From Eubacteriales bacterium (lineage in GTDB: Bacteria; Bacillota; Clostridia; Lachnospirales; Lachnospiraceae), in the NCBI GenBank assembly GCA_030524745.1, contig JAUNGC010000019.1:1-64000 (forward strand): 64,000 nucleotides of DNA, in the 5' to 3' direction. Position 1 is the first letter of the stretch, and the number at the start of each line of letters is the position of its first letter. The position numbers were made by a program, and so were the translations under genes. Of this stretch, positions 51,034-60,122 are shown piece after piece. The notes beneath the pieces are model-generated. The model made no database searches and was not told the origin of the DNA. It saw only the letters and a list, made by a program, of their open reading frames with translations.

Positions 51034-52071
51034 ATGACTGGATATCAGAAATCGATCGCTTACCTGGATTATCTGGAAAATGGTATGAAGACAGGAAACG
51101 CCGGGTTTGTGCGGCTGGAAGCAAATAACGGACAAATGCGTCTGGAAATGAAAGTAAAAAATATTCCGGAAAAATTTTCCGGGGAATATGAGTTGAAGGC
51201 GGATGCAGGGGGAACGATAGGCCGTATAGAATTGAACGAAGGCACCGGAAGCTGCTGCATCGTCCAAAAAACGGGAATGGGAGATTGGAAAGGAAAAAAA
51301 ACGGTACAGGCAAAGGGCCTTTACATACGCTTGCCCGGAAGGCGTCTGCTGCAGGCTGCGTGGCCGTTACCGATGGAATTTTTCACGGAAGAAGAAGGGG
51401 AACTTTCCCAAACGGAAGAAGCGGATGTGGAGGAAACCGCCGCTCCGGAACCTGTATCAGCCCTTACGGCTTCGGATGTAGTACCGGAAAATTCACTGCT
51501 GGATACCGTGCCGGCTACTGTAGCGGAGGAGGTATTGCCGGATGCGGTGCCAACTGCTGTAGCGGAGAGGGCATTGCTGGCTGCAGAGCCGGCGGCGCCT
51601 GCATCTGAAACGGATCAGGAGAGAGAAAATACGGCGGATACCAAGACGGCGGGCGGGAGCCTGAATGGGCAAGAAGAAGGAGCGGCACAGGCGGAGAGAA
51701 GGGAGGAGGAGCCTGTCTGCTATGGGGATAAATGGGAACAACTCAGCCATATGTACGCGCAGATCCATCCTTTCGGGGATGAGAGAGAATACTTGTCCAT
51801 CGCGCCGAAGGATTTTGTCGTTTTGCGCCAGGAGTATCAGAAAATGGTGCATAACAGCTTTTTGCTGCACGGCTATTATAATTATAAACATCTGATTCTG
51901 GGCAAAATCAAAGAAAAGGACGGATGGAGTTACTATCTGGGCGTGCCGGGAAATTTTTATAAGCGGGAAAAAATGGTGGCGGAAATGTTTGGATTTGAAG
52001 CTTTTGAAGGAGAAAAAAATCCGGCGAAGGCAGGCGACTTCGGATACTTTATGAAAAGGGTGGAAATTTAA
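51034..52071 (+). CDS. uncharacterised two-domain protein with a repetitive linker
   Basis: 345 residues. An N-terminal beta-rich domain (about 1-112) and a C-terminal domain of about 110 residues (WEQLSHMYAQIHPFGDEREYLSIAPKDFVVLRQEYQKM, NSFLLHGYYNYKHLILGKI, YYLGVPGNFYKREKMVAEMFGFEAF) are joined by an acidic/Ala-Pro linker. The linker holds degenerate repeats such as TVPATVAEEVLPDAVPTAVAERALLAAEPA. I recall this architecture as common in Lachnospiraceae, without known function. AGGAGG precedes ATG 51034. No signal peptide is present. Confidence 0.7.
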   Translation: MTGYQKSIAYLDYLENGMKTGNAGFVRLEANNGQMRLEMKVKNIPEKFSGEYELKADAGGTIGRIELNEGTGSCCIVQKTGMGDWKGKKTVQAKGLYIRLPGRRLLQAAWPLPMEFFTEEEGELSQTEEADVEETAAPEPVSALTASDVVPENSLLDTVPATVAEEVLPDAVPTAVAERALLAAEPAAPASETDQERENTADTKTAGGSLNGQEEGAAQAERREEEPVCYGDKWEQLSHMYAQIHPFGDEREYLSIAPKDFVVLRQEYQKMVHNSFLLHGYYNYKHLILGKIKEKDGWSYYLGVPGNFYKREKMVAEMFGFEAFEGEKNPAKAGDFGYFMKRVEI

Positions 52072-52167
52072 AGGCAGTTTTGAGAAGGACGCCGTTGCAT
52101 AAAGAAGCCTTCGCTGTTATGCTAAGAGAAGGAAAAACGGCGATGTGACGGAAGGCGGCAAAACGGT

Positions 52168-52731
52168 ATGGCGAGAATCAGGACAGAAGAGGAAAAGGCG
52201 GCGGCCAGGCTGGCGTCCAAAGAAGCGGAAAAAAATAGCTGGCTGAGGGCGCAGGAAGAAAAGCGCGGTATCCATGAAGGTTATATGAAGGAAGCGGTGA
52301 AACAGGCGAAAAAGGCGGCGGCGCTCGGAGAAGTACCGATCGGCTGCGTGATCGTTCATGAGGGGAAGATCATCGGCAGGGGATATAACCGGCGCAATAC
52401 GGATAAAAGTACGCTCTCTCATGCGGAAATTGCAGCGATCAGAAAGGCGAGCAAAAAGCTGGACGACTGGAGATTGGAGGAATGCACGCTTTATGTGACG
52501 CTGGAGCCGTGTCAGATGTGCGCGGGCGCTATTGTGCAGGCGCGCATCCCGGAAGTTGTGATCGGCTGTATGAATCCGAAAGCCGGATGCGCAGGCTCTA
52601 TTTATAACATGCTGGAGGAACCCGCTTTTAATCATCAGGTCCGCGTGTTAAGGGGGATTATGGAAGCGGAATGCAGCCAGATGTTGAAACTGTTTTTTAA
52701 GGGACTCCGGCAGAGATTGAAAACGCAGTAG
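52168..52731 (+). CDS. tadA: tRNA-specific adenosine deaminase TadA
   Basis: 187 residues. Zinc/catalytic motifs LSHAEIAAI and LEPCQMCAGA are intact, and GCMNPKAGCAGS follows. It converts A34 of tRNA-Arg(ACG) to inosine, an essential step. About 39 extra residues (MARIRTEEEKAAARLASKEAEKNSW...) precede the usual start near MKEAVKQAKKA (52285), where GAAGG could also act as ribosome site. The true start is therefore uncertain. Confidence 0.92.
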   Translation: MARIRTEEEKAAARLASKEAEKNSWLRAQEEKRGIHEGYMKEAVKQAKKAAALGEVPIGCVIVHEGKIIGRGYNRRNTDKSTLSHAEIAAIRKASKKLDDWRLEECTLYVTLEPCQMCAGAIVQARIPEVVIGCMNPKAGCAGSIYNMLEEPAFNHQVRVLRGIMEAECSQMLKLFFKGLRQRLKTQ

Positions 52732-52761
52732 CATAAGGAAGATTAGGAAGGGAAATCCGGG

Positions 52762-52789
52762 CGCAGGCAAAATATTTGCCTGCGTTTGT
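52762..52789 (+). terminator. tadA terminator
   Basis: CGCAGGCAAA (52762-52771) pairs with TTTGCCTGCG (52775-52784) around three bases and is followed by TTTGTTT. Confidence 0.85.
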
Positions 52790-52903
52790 TTGGCTAAAAT
52801 TGCACTTTCAGCAGACGGCAAAACGTGCTAAGATAAAAAGCAACAGTGCAGAAAGAGAGAAAGATTTCTCACGGCTGATTTTTGAATGAGAGAGGAATGA
52901 AAT

Positions 52904-53647
52904 ATGAACGAGTATGTATCGAACGTAAACGCCGGTATTTTTTATCTGATTGTAGCCGGCGTACTCGGCTTTATTACCATCATGTGTTTTGTTTTTCTGG
53001 TAAAAAGCTATCGGGCCGGAATACGGATCGGAATGGACAAAAAAGCGCTCAAAAAGACGATCACAGCCAGCGCGACGTTTACGTTGCTGCCTTCTATCAG
53101 CATTTTGCTGGGCGTTGTCGCCCTGAGCGGCACGCTGGGCGTTCCCTTTTCCTGGCTGCGCCTGTCCGTCATCGGCGCGCTGCAGTACGAACTCAATGTG
53201 GCGGAGATCGCGGCGCAGAGTTACGGGCTGTCCGGTCTTCGGGTGGGAGAGATGAATATGAGCGCATTTGTGACGATCGCGCTGGTGATGACGGTCGGCA
53301 TTTTGGGCGGCGTGTTCTGCTGCATCTTTTTCCTGAAAAAGTATCTGGGGAAAATACAGAAGGCGCCTAAAAAGGAAAGCGGCGGGAAGCCGGGCTTTGG
53401 AGCGCACGCTACGACGGCGATGTTCATCGGACTTTGCGGGGCGTATATCGGTTCCTATGTGGGAAAGGCCGTACCGCGGGAGGGCTCTGACGTGATGCCT
53501 CTTATTGTGGCGGCAGTTGCGGCTCTGGCAATGGCGGTGTTTGAGTATTTTATTCAGAAAAAAGGGAAAACCGTACTGGAAAATTTCAGTCTGGCGGCGA
53601 GCATGCTGATCGCCATGGCGGCGGCAGTGCTGATCCGGATGGTGTGA
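52904..53647 (+). CDS. DUF5058-family membrane protein
   Basis: 247 residues with six or seven helices. LKKTITASATFTLLPSISILLGVVALSGTLGVPFSWLRLSVIGALQYEL is the conserved core of DUF5058 proteins. They sit in operons with a second small membrane protein and an M20 peptidase, as here, and are suspected transporters for amino acids or dipeptides. The function is not established. AGAGGAATG precedes ATG 52904. The partner gene follows 15 bp downstream. Confidence 0.85.
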   Translation: MNEYVSNVNAGIFYLIVAGVLGFITIMCFVFLVKSYRAGIRIGMDKKALKKTITASATFTLLPSISILLGVVALSGTLGVPFSWLRLSVIGALQYELNVAEIAAQSYGLSGLRVGEMNMSAFVTIALVMTVGILGGVFCCIFFLKKYLGKIQKAPKKESGGKPGFGAHATTAMFIGLCGAYIGSYVGKAVPREGSDVMPLIVAAVAALAMAVFEYFIQKKGKTVLENFSLAASMLIAMAAAVLIRMV

Positions 53648-53662
53648 CGGAGGTGAGTAAAA

Positions 53663-54379
53663 TTGGAAGAAGCTAAAATTACAATGGAAAATAATGCGCT
53701 CACGGAAGAGGAAAAAAAGCAGTTTTTTGAAGAATTTAACAATGGTCTGCACAGGATCGGCAAACTCATGCTGATTGCCGCAGTCATACTGCTTGTGGCG
53801 GTTCCTTTCCTCATCGGCGCGATCAATGGCGTGATGCCGGAAGGAAAGGGCTTTTTAAGCGGCTTTGCAAAGGTGGGGATCATCTATATTCCGGTGGCGA
53901 TCGTGGAATTTCTGGTATATTCCCCGATGCTGGGCGTGGGCGGAAGCTACCTGTCGTTTATTACCGGGAATGTGACAAATATGAAAATCCCCTGCGCCAT
54001 GAATGCAAGAGATATTGCCGACACGCAGGTAGGAACGCCGGAAAACGAAATTGTGTCCACCATCAGCGTGGCGACCAGCGCCATTGTGACGACGCTGGTA
54101 ATTGTGGCGGGGGTTATTCTGCTGGTACCTTTACAGCCGGTATTGCAGAGCGAGATTTTGTTACCGGCATTTGACAATGTGGTTCCGGCTCTGTTTGGGG
54201 CGCTGGGATTGAAATATTTTGCAAAAAGCCCGCAGATCGCCTTTATTCCGGTGTTGTTGATGACGCTTTTGTGCGTGTTTGTACCGGCGGCCATCTCCCA
54301 GACCAGCCTTTTGATGATTCCCTGCGGCGGGCTGGCGCTGCTGATTGGCTACGTGCTGTTTAAAAAGGGAAAACTGTGA
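53663..54379 (+). CDS. membrane partner of the DUF5058 protein
   Basis: 238 residues. After a charged N-terminus (LTEEEKKQFFEEFNNGLHRIGK) about six helices follow, with the conserved-looking GVGGSYLSFITGNVTNMKIPCAMNARDIADTQVGTPENEIVSTI between helices. I take it as the second subunit of a DUF5058 transporter-like complex. TTG 53663 is chosen because GGAGGT lies 8 bp upstream; ATG 53684 would remove seven residues. Confidence 0.75.
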   Translation: MEEAKITMENNALTEEEKKQFFEEFNNGLHRIGKLMLIAAVILLVAVPFLIGAINGVMPEGKGFLSGFAKVGIIYIPVAIVEFLVYSPMLGVGGSYLSFITGNVTNMKIPCAMNARDIADTQVGTPENEIVSTISVATSAIVTTLVIVAGVILLVPLQPVLQSEILLPAFDNVVPALFGALGLKYFAKSPQIAFIPVLLMTLLCVFVPAAISQTSLLMIPCGGLALLIGYVLFKKGKL

Positions 54380-54413
54380 GTTCTGGTGAGGAAGCGGAAA
54401 GGAGCCATTACAT

Positions 54414-55847
54414 ATGAAAATATTGCTTGTTATTTTACTGATTCTGGTCATTCTGGCAGCGGTGGTGCTGCTACGGGCGGCTATGTTGAAGCCGACGCCC
54501 GCGCTGACGGCGAAAGTGGAACTGGATGAAACGCCCCGGGCGGAGAAATATGGGAAACGGCTTGCGCAGATGATTCAGAAGGAGACGGTTTCCAGCCGTT
54601 TTGATCCGGACAGAAGCAAGTTCCTGGATTTTCATAAAACGCTGGAGGAATTGTTTCCCAATATCCACAGGACCTGCGAAAAGCATGTGTTTAACGGAAG
54701 CCTGTTATTCAAATGGAGCGGCAGGGGCAATCATGAGCCGATTCTTCTGATGAGCCATCATGACGTGGTGGAGGCAAACGGAGACTGGGAGCATGAACCG
54801 TTTTCCGGAGATATCGACGAGCAGGGAAAAGTCTGGGGACGCGGCACGGTGGATACCAAGGCGAGCCTGTTCTGCCTGCTGACGGCTGCGGAGGAACTGA
54901 TCGCGGAAGGCTTTGAGCCGGAGTGCGACGTATACCTTGCCAGCAGTTGTACCGAAGAATGGAGCGGCGAAGGCGCGCCGCTGACCGTTCAATACTTAAA
55001 GGAGCAGGGCGTAAAACTGGCGCTCTTGATCGACGAGGGCGGTATGATTATCGAGGAACCGATCGCCGGCGTGAAGGGCACCTACGGCATGGTGGGCGTT
55101 CTGGAAAAAGGCTACGGCGATCTCCGTTTTACGGCAAAAGGCAAAGGCGGACACGCCAGCGCGCCAGGGAAAAACACCCCGCTGGTGCGCCTTGGAAAGT
55201 TCATGGCGGAAGCGGAGAAGCACAGCCCGTTTCAGAACAAATTCAATCCTACGGTGAAAGAGATGTTCCGGCGGACAGCGCCCAATATGAATTTCGGCAT
55301 GAAGGTGATCTTCGCCAATATGTGGCTGTTTGAACCTCTTTTGACCAGGCTTCTGCCCGCCATCAGTCCGGCTGCCGGCGCCATGCTTCATACCACGCTG
55401 GCTTTCACCATGGCGAAGGGAGCGGACGGCTTAAACGTGCTGCCTCAGGAAGCATATGTGACCGGAAATATGCGATTTATTCCGCACGAGCCGAATGAAG
55501 AAAGTATTGCGCTGATCAGCGCCCTTGCAAAAAAATTTGATATCGAAACAGAGGTTATTTATCAGGATCATCCCTGCCCGGTTGTGGATTATCAGGGCGC
55601 GGCTTTTCATAAAGTGGAAGAGGCCATGGCCGAAATTTATCCGGGCGTCGGCGTCTGCCCTTACGTGATGACAGGCGGAACGGATGCAAAATATTATAAA
55701 GAGGTAAGCGACAACTGCCTGCGTTTCGCCCCCCTTTATATTAACGAGCAGCAATACGCGAGCATCCATGGATTGAATGAAAATATCTTCCAGGGGACGC
55801 TGCCAAAAGGAGTGGACTTTTACAAAAAAATGATCCGGATGGGTTGA
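54414..55847 (+). CDS. M20-family peptidase, membrane-anchored
   Basis: 477 residues. The N-terminal helix (LLVILLILVILAAVVLLRA) is followed by the M20 catalytic domain: LLMSHHDVVEANGDW, WGRGTVDTKASL and SCTEEWSGEGA carry the metal and catalytic residues, with GGHASAPGKNTPLVRLGKFM in the dimerisation domain. It probably cleaves dipeptides or N-acyl amino acids, and the helix suggests it works next to the two membrane proteins upstream. GAAAGGAG precedes ATG 54414. Confidence 0.9.
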   Translation: MKILLVILLILVILAAVVLLRAAMLKPTPALTAKVELDETPRAEKYGKRLAQMIQKETVSSRFDPDRSKFLDFHKTLEELFPNIHRTCEKHVFNGSLLFKWSGRGNHEPILLMSHHDVVEANGDWEHEPFSGDIDEQGKVWGRGTVDTKASLFCLLTAAEELIAEGFEPECDVYLASSCTEEWSGEGAPLTVQYLKEQGVKLALLIDEGGMIIEEPIAGVKGTYGMVGVLEKGYGDLRFTAKGKGGHASAPGKNTPLVRLGKFMAEAEKHSPFQNKFNPTVKEMFRRTAPNMNFGMKVIFANMWLFEPLLTRLLPAISPAAGAMLHTTLAFTMAKGADGLNVLPQEAYVTGNMRFIPHEPNEESIALISALAKKFDIETEVIYQDHPCPVVDYQGAAFHKVEEAMAEIYPGVGVCPYVMTGGTDAKYYKEVSDNCLRFAPLYINEQQYASIHGLNENIFQGTLPKGVDFYKKMIRMG

Positions 55848-55859
55848 GAGAAATGATGA

Positions 55860-55888
55860 TTGACAATTGCCATAAAAAGGAATATTCT
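55860..55888 (+). promoter_or_regulatory. sigma-A promoter of rbr
   Basis: TTGACA (55860-55865), a 17-bp spacer and TATTCT (55883-55888), about 90 bp before the rubrerythrin start. No PerR-like box was seen. Confidence 0.75.
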
Positions 55889-55980
55889 CCTGATATAGGG
55901 GCATAATGAAAATATTCCGGGCGATAGACGGCGGGGGTTGCAGGCTATCTATCGTCAATAAAAAGAAAGAGGGTAAAGAA

Positions 55981-56517
55981 ATGGAATTAAAAGGAAGTAA
56001 AACAGAAGCAAACCTGCTTACGGCTTTTGCAGGAGAATCACAGGCGACCAACAAATATACTTATTTTGCATCCAAAGCAAAAAAGGACGGTTATGTACAG
56101 ATCGCCAAAATTTTTGAAGAGACAGCCGGAAATGAGAGAGAACATGCGAAGATCTGGTTCAAGCTGTTAAATGGCGGCATCGGCACCACGGCGGAGAACT
56201 TGAAGATCGCTGCGGAAGGCGAGAACTACGAATGGACAGACATGTATGCGACCTTCGCAAAAGAAGCCCGCGAAGAAGGCTTTGAAAAGATTGCCAGACT
56301 GTTTGAACAGGTAGGAGAGATTGAAAAAGAGCACGAGAAGAGATATTTAAAGCTGTTGTCCAATGTGGAAAACGGCCTGGTCTTCTCCAAAGAGGGCGAC
56401 ACCATATGGCAGTGCTCCAACTGCGGACACATCGTGATCGGCAAAAAGGCCCCTGAGGTCTGCCCCGTATGCGCTCACCCCCAGGCATACTTCGAAGTTA
56501 AGGCTGACAACTACTAA
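55981..56517 (+). CDS. rbr: rubrerythrin
   Basis: 178 residues. The diiron four-helix bundle has [37 protein letters not shown] and [10 protein letters not shown], with the usual Glu/His ligands. The C-terminal rubredoxin-like domain [29 protein letters not shown] has the four Fe-binding cysteines. It reduces peroxide in strict anaerobes. ATG 55981 follows GAGGG; an upstream in-frame ATG at 55906 lacks a ribosome site. Codon use is biased, fitting high expression. Confidence 0.95.
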   Translation: MELKGSKTEANLLTAFAGESQATNKYTYFASKAKKDGYVQIAKIFEETAGNEREHAKIWFKLLNGGIGTTAENLKIAAEGENYEWTDMYATFAKEAREEGFEKIARLFEQVGEIEKEHEKRYLKLLSNVENGLVFSKEGDTIWQCSNCGHIVIGKKAPEVCPVCAHPQAYFEVKADNY

Positions 56518-56522
56518 GCAAT

Positions 56523-56548
56523 AAAACCCCGCGAAAGCGGGGTTTTAT
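56523..56548 (+). terminator. rbr terminator
   Basis: AAAACCCCGC-GAAA-GCGGGGTTTT (56523-56546), a perfect stem with a GAAA tetraloop. Confidence 0.92.
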
Positions 56549-56641
56549 TGCGCTACTTTGCGATTTGCGAAGGCAAATTGCAAAGGTTCCGCCGAGCGCA
56601 GCGAGCCGGCTGCGCGAAAGCGGGGTTTTATTGCGCTGCTT
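56531..56641 (+). repeat. 28-bp direct repeat and inverted elements between convergent genes
   Basis: The right half of the rbr terminator and its tail (56531-56558) recurs at 56614-56641 with one A/G change. Between the copies lies the stem TTTGCGATTTGC/GCAAATTGCAAA (about 56557-56585) and a GC-rich palindromic stretch. It resembles a local duplication and ends 5 bp before the nitroreductase stop. Confidence 0.75.
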
Positions 56642-56645
56642 TATT

Positions 56646-57311
56646 TTAAGCCCATTCAAAGTTTTCCTTCCCGGCGCCGATCTCAAAGTGATATTTGACA
56701 ATGCCAAGGTCGAGTTTGGTGTAGAAGCCCATCTGGGCTTTTGCGGTTACCTGTCTGCCTTTTTGGGTGAGGAGAAATTTCTGCTGATTCATCGCTGTTG
56801 GAGCCAGCAGAGCGGCTTCGATACCGCGTTGAAACCATTCGGGAATTGTTCCTTCCGCCTGCATGACCATAGAGGCAGGTTTGGATTTGTGTGCGATTCC
56901 CTGCGTTTGCCCATAGCCAAGCGCGATGACGACGCAGAGTTTTTCCCCTGCATCAATTACAAAAGCCGTTTTGACCTTGCTGTATGTCATGGCAACCCAG
57001 CAGGTATTTAAGCCCAATTGCTGTAGAAATAGTACGAGACGTTCCCCGTAATAGCCGCACTTTTCATCCAGATCAGGGGATTTCTTCCCGATCATGGCAA
57101 TATAATTCGTAACGCCGCTGAATTTTCCATAATGCGCCATAAAGCCGTTAAAGGCTTTCGGCTCATTTGCCACAAGCTGGATATGCAGGCCGCTTTCCTG
57201 ATTGCAGGCGTTGATTTCCTGCGTCAATTTTGAGATTAATTCCCCGTCCAGAGGTTTGTCCGCATATTGGCGGACGCTGTGACGGACGTTCATTGCTTCT
57301 GTCAGAGTCAT
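56646..57311 (-). CDS. nitroreductase-family protein
   Basis: 221 residues. MTLTEAMNVRHSVRQYADKPL is the start of an FMN-dependent nitroreductase, and CGYYGERLVLFLQQLGLNTCWVAMTYSK and the GYGQTQG region fit. Half of the family's C-terminal FMN-site residues cannot be judged by eye. It would use NAD(P)H to reduce nitro- or quinone-like compounds. AAGGGAGAAC lies before ATG 57311. It shares a transcript with the ArsR gene upstream. Confidence 0.85.
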   Translation of the reverse strand: MTLTEAMNVRHSVRQYADKPLDGELISKLTQEINACNQESGLHIQLVANEPKAFNGFMAHYGKFSGVTNYIAMIGKKSPDLDEKCGYYGERLVLFLQQLGLNTCWVAMTYSKVKTAFVIDAGEKLCVVIALGYGQTQGIAHKSKPASMVMQAEGTIPEWFQRGIEAALLAPTAMNQQKFLLTQKGRQVTAKAQMGFYTKLDLGIVKYHFEIGAGKENFEWA

Positions 57312-57338
57312 TTTGTTCTCCCTTCTGTGATATAGAGT

Positions 57339-57698
57339 TCAATTCCCGCCGGTCCGGTCCGGCAACTGTTCCATGAGCGTTTTCGCATGATTAAGCATGT
57401 TCAAAAGCCTGTTGATCGCTTCGGTATCCGAATCAAAATAATAATAATTTCTGGTGCCCTCACGCCGCATCTTTAAAAGACCGGCTTCCTTGAGAATCCG
57501 GATATGATGGGATACAGCGGGACGGGAAAGATTTGTCTTTTTTGTAATTTCTCCTACGCGCACGCCGCCGCATTCGCCCATTGTCATCATTTCAAGAATA
57601 AGATGCTGACGGTTCTCATCGCCGAATGCCAGTAATATTTTCCGGCAGCTATCGAATTCCTCCGCCAGATGCAGGACGCTTTCTTTAAATTCCGGCAT
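57339..57698 (-). CDS. ArsR-family transcriptional regulator
   Basis: 119 residues. The winged helix reads VGEITKKTNLSRPAVSHHIRILKEAGLLKMRREGTRNYYYF. Metal-binding cysteines typical of ArsR/SmtB sites are not obvious (C18 and C43 by rough count only). It could repress the nitroreductase gene downstream of it. ATG 57698 follows GAGGTG. It reads away from the KAP-methyltransferase gene, so the shared 200-bp gap contains both promoters. Confidence 0.82.
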   Translation of the reverse strand: MPEFKESVLHLAEEFDSCRKILLAFGDENRQHLILEMMTMGECGGVRVGEITKKTNLSRPAVSHHIRILKEAGLLKMRREGTRNYYYFDSDTEAINRLLNMLNHAKTLMEQLPDRTGGN

Positions 57699-57897
57699 AA
57701 ATTTCACCTCTTTGGTTCGTTTCTTTAAACCATTATACACTATAATTGAATAAAAATCTCATTGGGAAAGAAAATCGAGACGAACTTTTAAGTTATCGAA
57801 AAAAAGTGTTGAAAAATATTTTCAATTCCCTTACGCTGTTTGTGGATGTATTATCCGCCGTTTACAGGATGTAATAAGCGACAGAATGGAGTTTGGT

Positions 57898-60063
57898 ATG
57901 GAAAAAAGAGATATTCCCGTTGAGTCATTGGAACAGGATGAATTTGGCATTGGCAGATATGTAAAAGCATTATGTAAATTTATCCGCGACAGTGACACGC
58001 CGATGACAATAGCGCTTCAGGGGGAGTGGGGAAGCGGAAAAACGTCATTTATGAAAATGATAGAGACCTCTTTGTGCTCTGCGGAACTGCCGCAGGAAGA
58101 CAGGTATGATTCGATCTGGCTGCATACATGGGATCTATTTCTGGAAAACGACTATGACACAGCGGTAAAAAAACTGATTACAAGTCTGTTTTCACAGATG
58201 GAAGAACATTTTGACACGCTTCACTCAAAGCAGAAAAGCGAACAGCGGATCAAACTGATGAAGGAATATGTGAAAGGAATTTCCAGCATGATGCTGACGG
58301 CGGTCAATGTGGAACTGGAAGCGTCGGGGAAGGTGCTGGATCAGATATTCGGCGGGAACAGCACCGCGTCTGTCAGAAAGCTGAAACGTGATTTTGAGAA
58401 TTACGTGGTGCGCGAGGTGAATGAGCGCGATAACGGCGTGACGGATCAGGCGTTTTTGATATTTGTGGATGATCTGGACCGTCTGGAGCCAAGGATGGCG
58501 GTCACTCTTTTAGAAGCGCTGAAAAATTTATTCGATATTGAAAAATGCATTTTTATTCTGTCCATCGATTATGATGTGGTGGCGATGGGAATTGAGCAGA
58601 AATATGGCGTGAGTACGCTGGTGAACCGCAATATCGGGCAGGACTTTTTTGACAAACTGATTCAGGTCCCCTATGTGCTTCCGGTGGCGAAATACGACAT
58701 CAGCGATATGGTTATGAGCCGCCTGAAGGAGATTGGTTTTTTCGAGCGGGAATATGATTATGTAAAATATGAAGGGAAGATCGTGGAAATTGTCCAGCTT
58801 GCGACCAACAAAAATCCGAGAGCCATTAAGCGGCTGCTGAACATGATCCATCTTCTTACCGCTATGGAGATCGGGGAAGCGGGACGTCATGCAGAACTTC
58901 GGATGATGGAAATTCTGTTGATGGCGCTGCAGATGACGTTTCCCAAGGTCTATAACATGCTGGCCCGCAATAACAATCTGGATACATGGAAGCGCAGATT
59001 CCATGTGCCCGATTCGCAGGCGGCAATTTCGGATCATATCCGCCAACAATACGATCTGGACGAGGAATGGAAGGAAATTATTTATCTGACAGTTGCGCAG
59101 GATGAAGTGATTCGCCGCAATTATTACCGGATCGCCCGCCTGCTTGAAATTTATGAGAATTTGCAGGACCGGTGTCACCGGGTTGGGGAACGCGTGGAGG
59201 ATGCGCTGGGAATTGTGAATGTGATGTGCATGAACAATGACAACCAGAATGCGGTGAAGTATGACGGCGAAGCATATGACAAGTCCTCCCAGACACAGTA
59301 CAGGCAGGGCGCCCGGCTGGTAAATTCCATCGATTTCAGTTGCTATACAAACGTGCTGGATGTGGGATGCGGAAACGGGAGCACGACGCTGGATATGTGG
59401 AACCAGAACCGGGATATGCACGTATTTGCGTTCGATCTGGCGGCAAGTCAGATCGACAAAGCGCGTGAGAAATATGAAGAGATCTTTTTAAAGGAAAATA
59501 CGGAGGAGTTTAAGGGCGATATTGATTTTGAAGTGATGAACGCCTTGGATCTGAAGGCAAAAGCGGAATATGATCTGGTGTTTTCCAACGCCACGCTGCA
59601 CTGGATAACGGATGAAAAGCGGATGTACAGCCTGCTTTTTGAAGCGTTGGAACCGGGCGGCACGCTTGCGGTGCATCAGGGCGGTTACGGCACGTATGCA
59701 GGGCTGCATCAGATGGCGCGCGACGCAATCAGGAATATCGGCCTGGAAGAGAAATTTAAGAGATGGATATTCCCGGCTTTTTATCCGAAAAAAGAAGAGA
59801 TGGAACTTTTGCTGAGAGAAATTGGCTTTACGGATATTAGAGTGGAAAGCGTATATTCGGATGAAAAGGACAATGAAAATCTGGTTGATAATTTTGCAAA
59901 AGCCAGCCTGATTTTCTACCGTCAGGCGGCGCTTACGGACGATGAATATGAAGCGCTGGAAGCAGAGTATTTCAGATTGTGCAAGACGGAACCGGTCAAC
60001 AAGTCCTCTCACCGGCTCTATATTTATGCGGAACGGCCGAAGGAAAAGCGGACTGCGGAATAA
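57898..60063 (+). CDS. KAP-family P-loop NTPase fused to a class I SAM methyltransferase
   Basis: 721 residues. The N-terminal 430 residues form a KAP-type NTPase: Walker A GEWGSGKTS (42-50), Walker B AFLIFVDDLDRL (185-196), FILSIDYDVVAMGIEQKYG, and NKNPRAIKRLLNMIH (304-318). A C-terminal methyltransferase of about 260 residues has VLDVGCGNG (486-494), VFAFDLAASQIDKARE, VFSNATLHWI and FEALEPGGTLAV, close to BioC/Tam-like enzymes. The second ATG (57898) has GGAG 6 bp upstream and is preferred over 57886. KAP NTPases are linked to membrane complexes and phage defence; this fusion is unknown to me. Confidence 0.82.
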   Translation: MEKRDIPVESLEQDEFGIGRYVKALCKFIRDSDTPMTIALQGEWGSGKTSFMKMIETSLCSAELPQEDRYDSIWLHTWDLFLENDYDTAVKKLITSLFSQMEEHFDTLHSKQKSEQRIKLMKEYVKGISSMMLTAVNVELEASGKVLDQIFGGNSTASVRKLKRDFENYVVREVNERDNGVTDQAFLIFVDDLDRLEPRMAVTLLEALKNLFDIEKCIFILSIDYDVVAMGIEQKYGVSTLVNRNIGQDFFDKLIQVPYVLPVAKYDISDMVMSRLKEIGFFEREYDYVKYEGKIVEIVQLATNKNPRAIKRLLNMIHLLTAMEIGEAGRHAELRMMEILLMALQMTFPKVYNMLARNNNLDTWKRRFHVPDSQAAISDHIRQQYDLDEEWKEIIYLTVAQDEVIRRNYYRIARLLEIYENLQDRCHRVGERVEDALGIVNVMCMNNDNQNAVKYDGEAYDKSSQTQYRQGARLVNSIDFSCYTNVLDVGCGNGSTTLDMWNQNRDMHVFAFDLAASQIDKAREKYEEIFLKENTEEFKGDIDFEVMNALDLKAKAEYDLVFSNATLHWITDEKRMYSLLFEALEPGGTLAVHQGGYGTYAGLHQMARDAIRNIGLEEKFKRWIFPAFYPKKEEMELLLREIGFTDIRVESVYSDEKDNENLVDNFAKASLIFYRQAALTDDEYEALEAEYFRLCKTEPVNKSSHRLYIYAERPKEKRTAE

Positions 60064-60122
60064 GGCGGACACCGGACAGAAAATAAGCGGACACAGGATG
60101 GAGATAAGGAAGGAAAAAGCAT

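Noticed and set aside
53008-53196. Short minus-strand frames within the DUF5058 genes
   Set aside because: Shadow frames of hydrophobic coding sequence, giving Ser/Pro/Ile-rich translations with no support.
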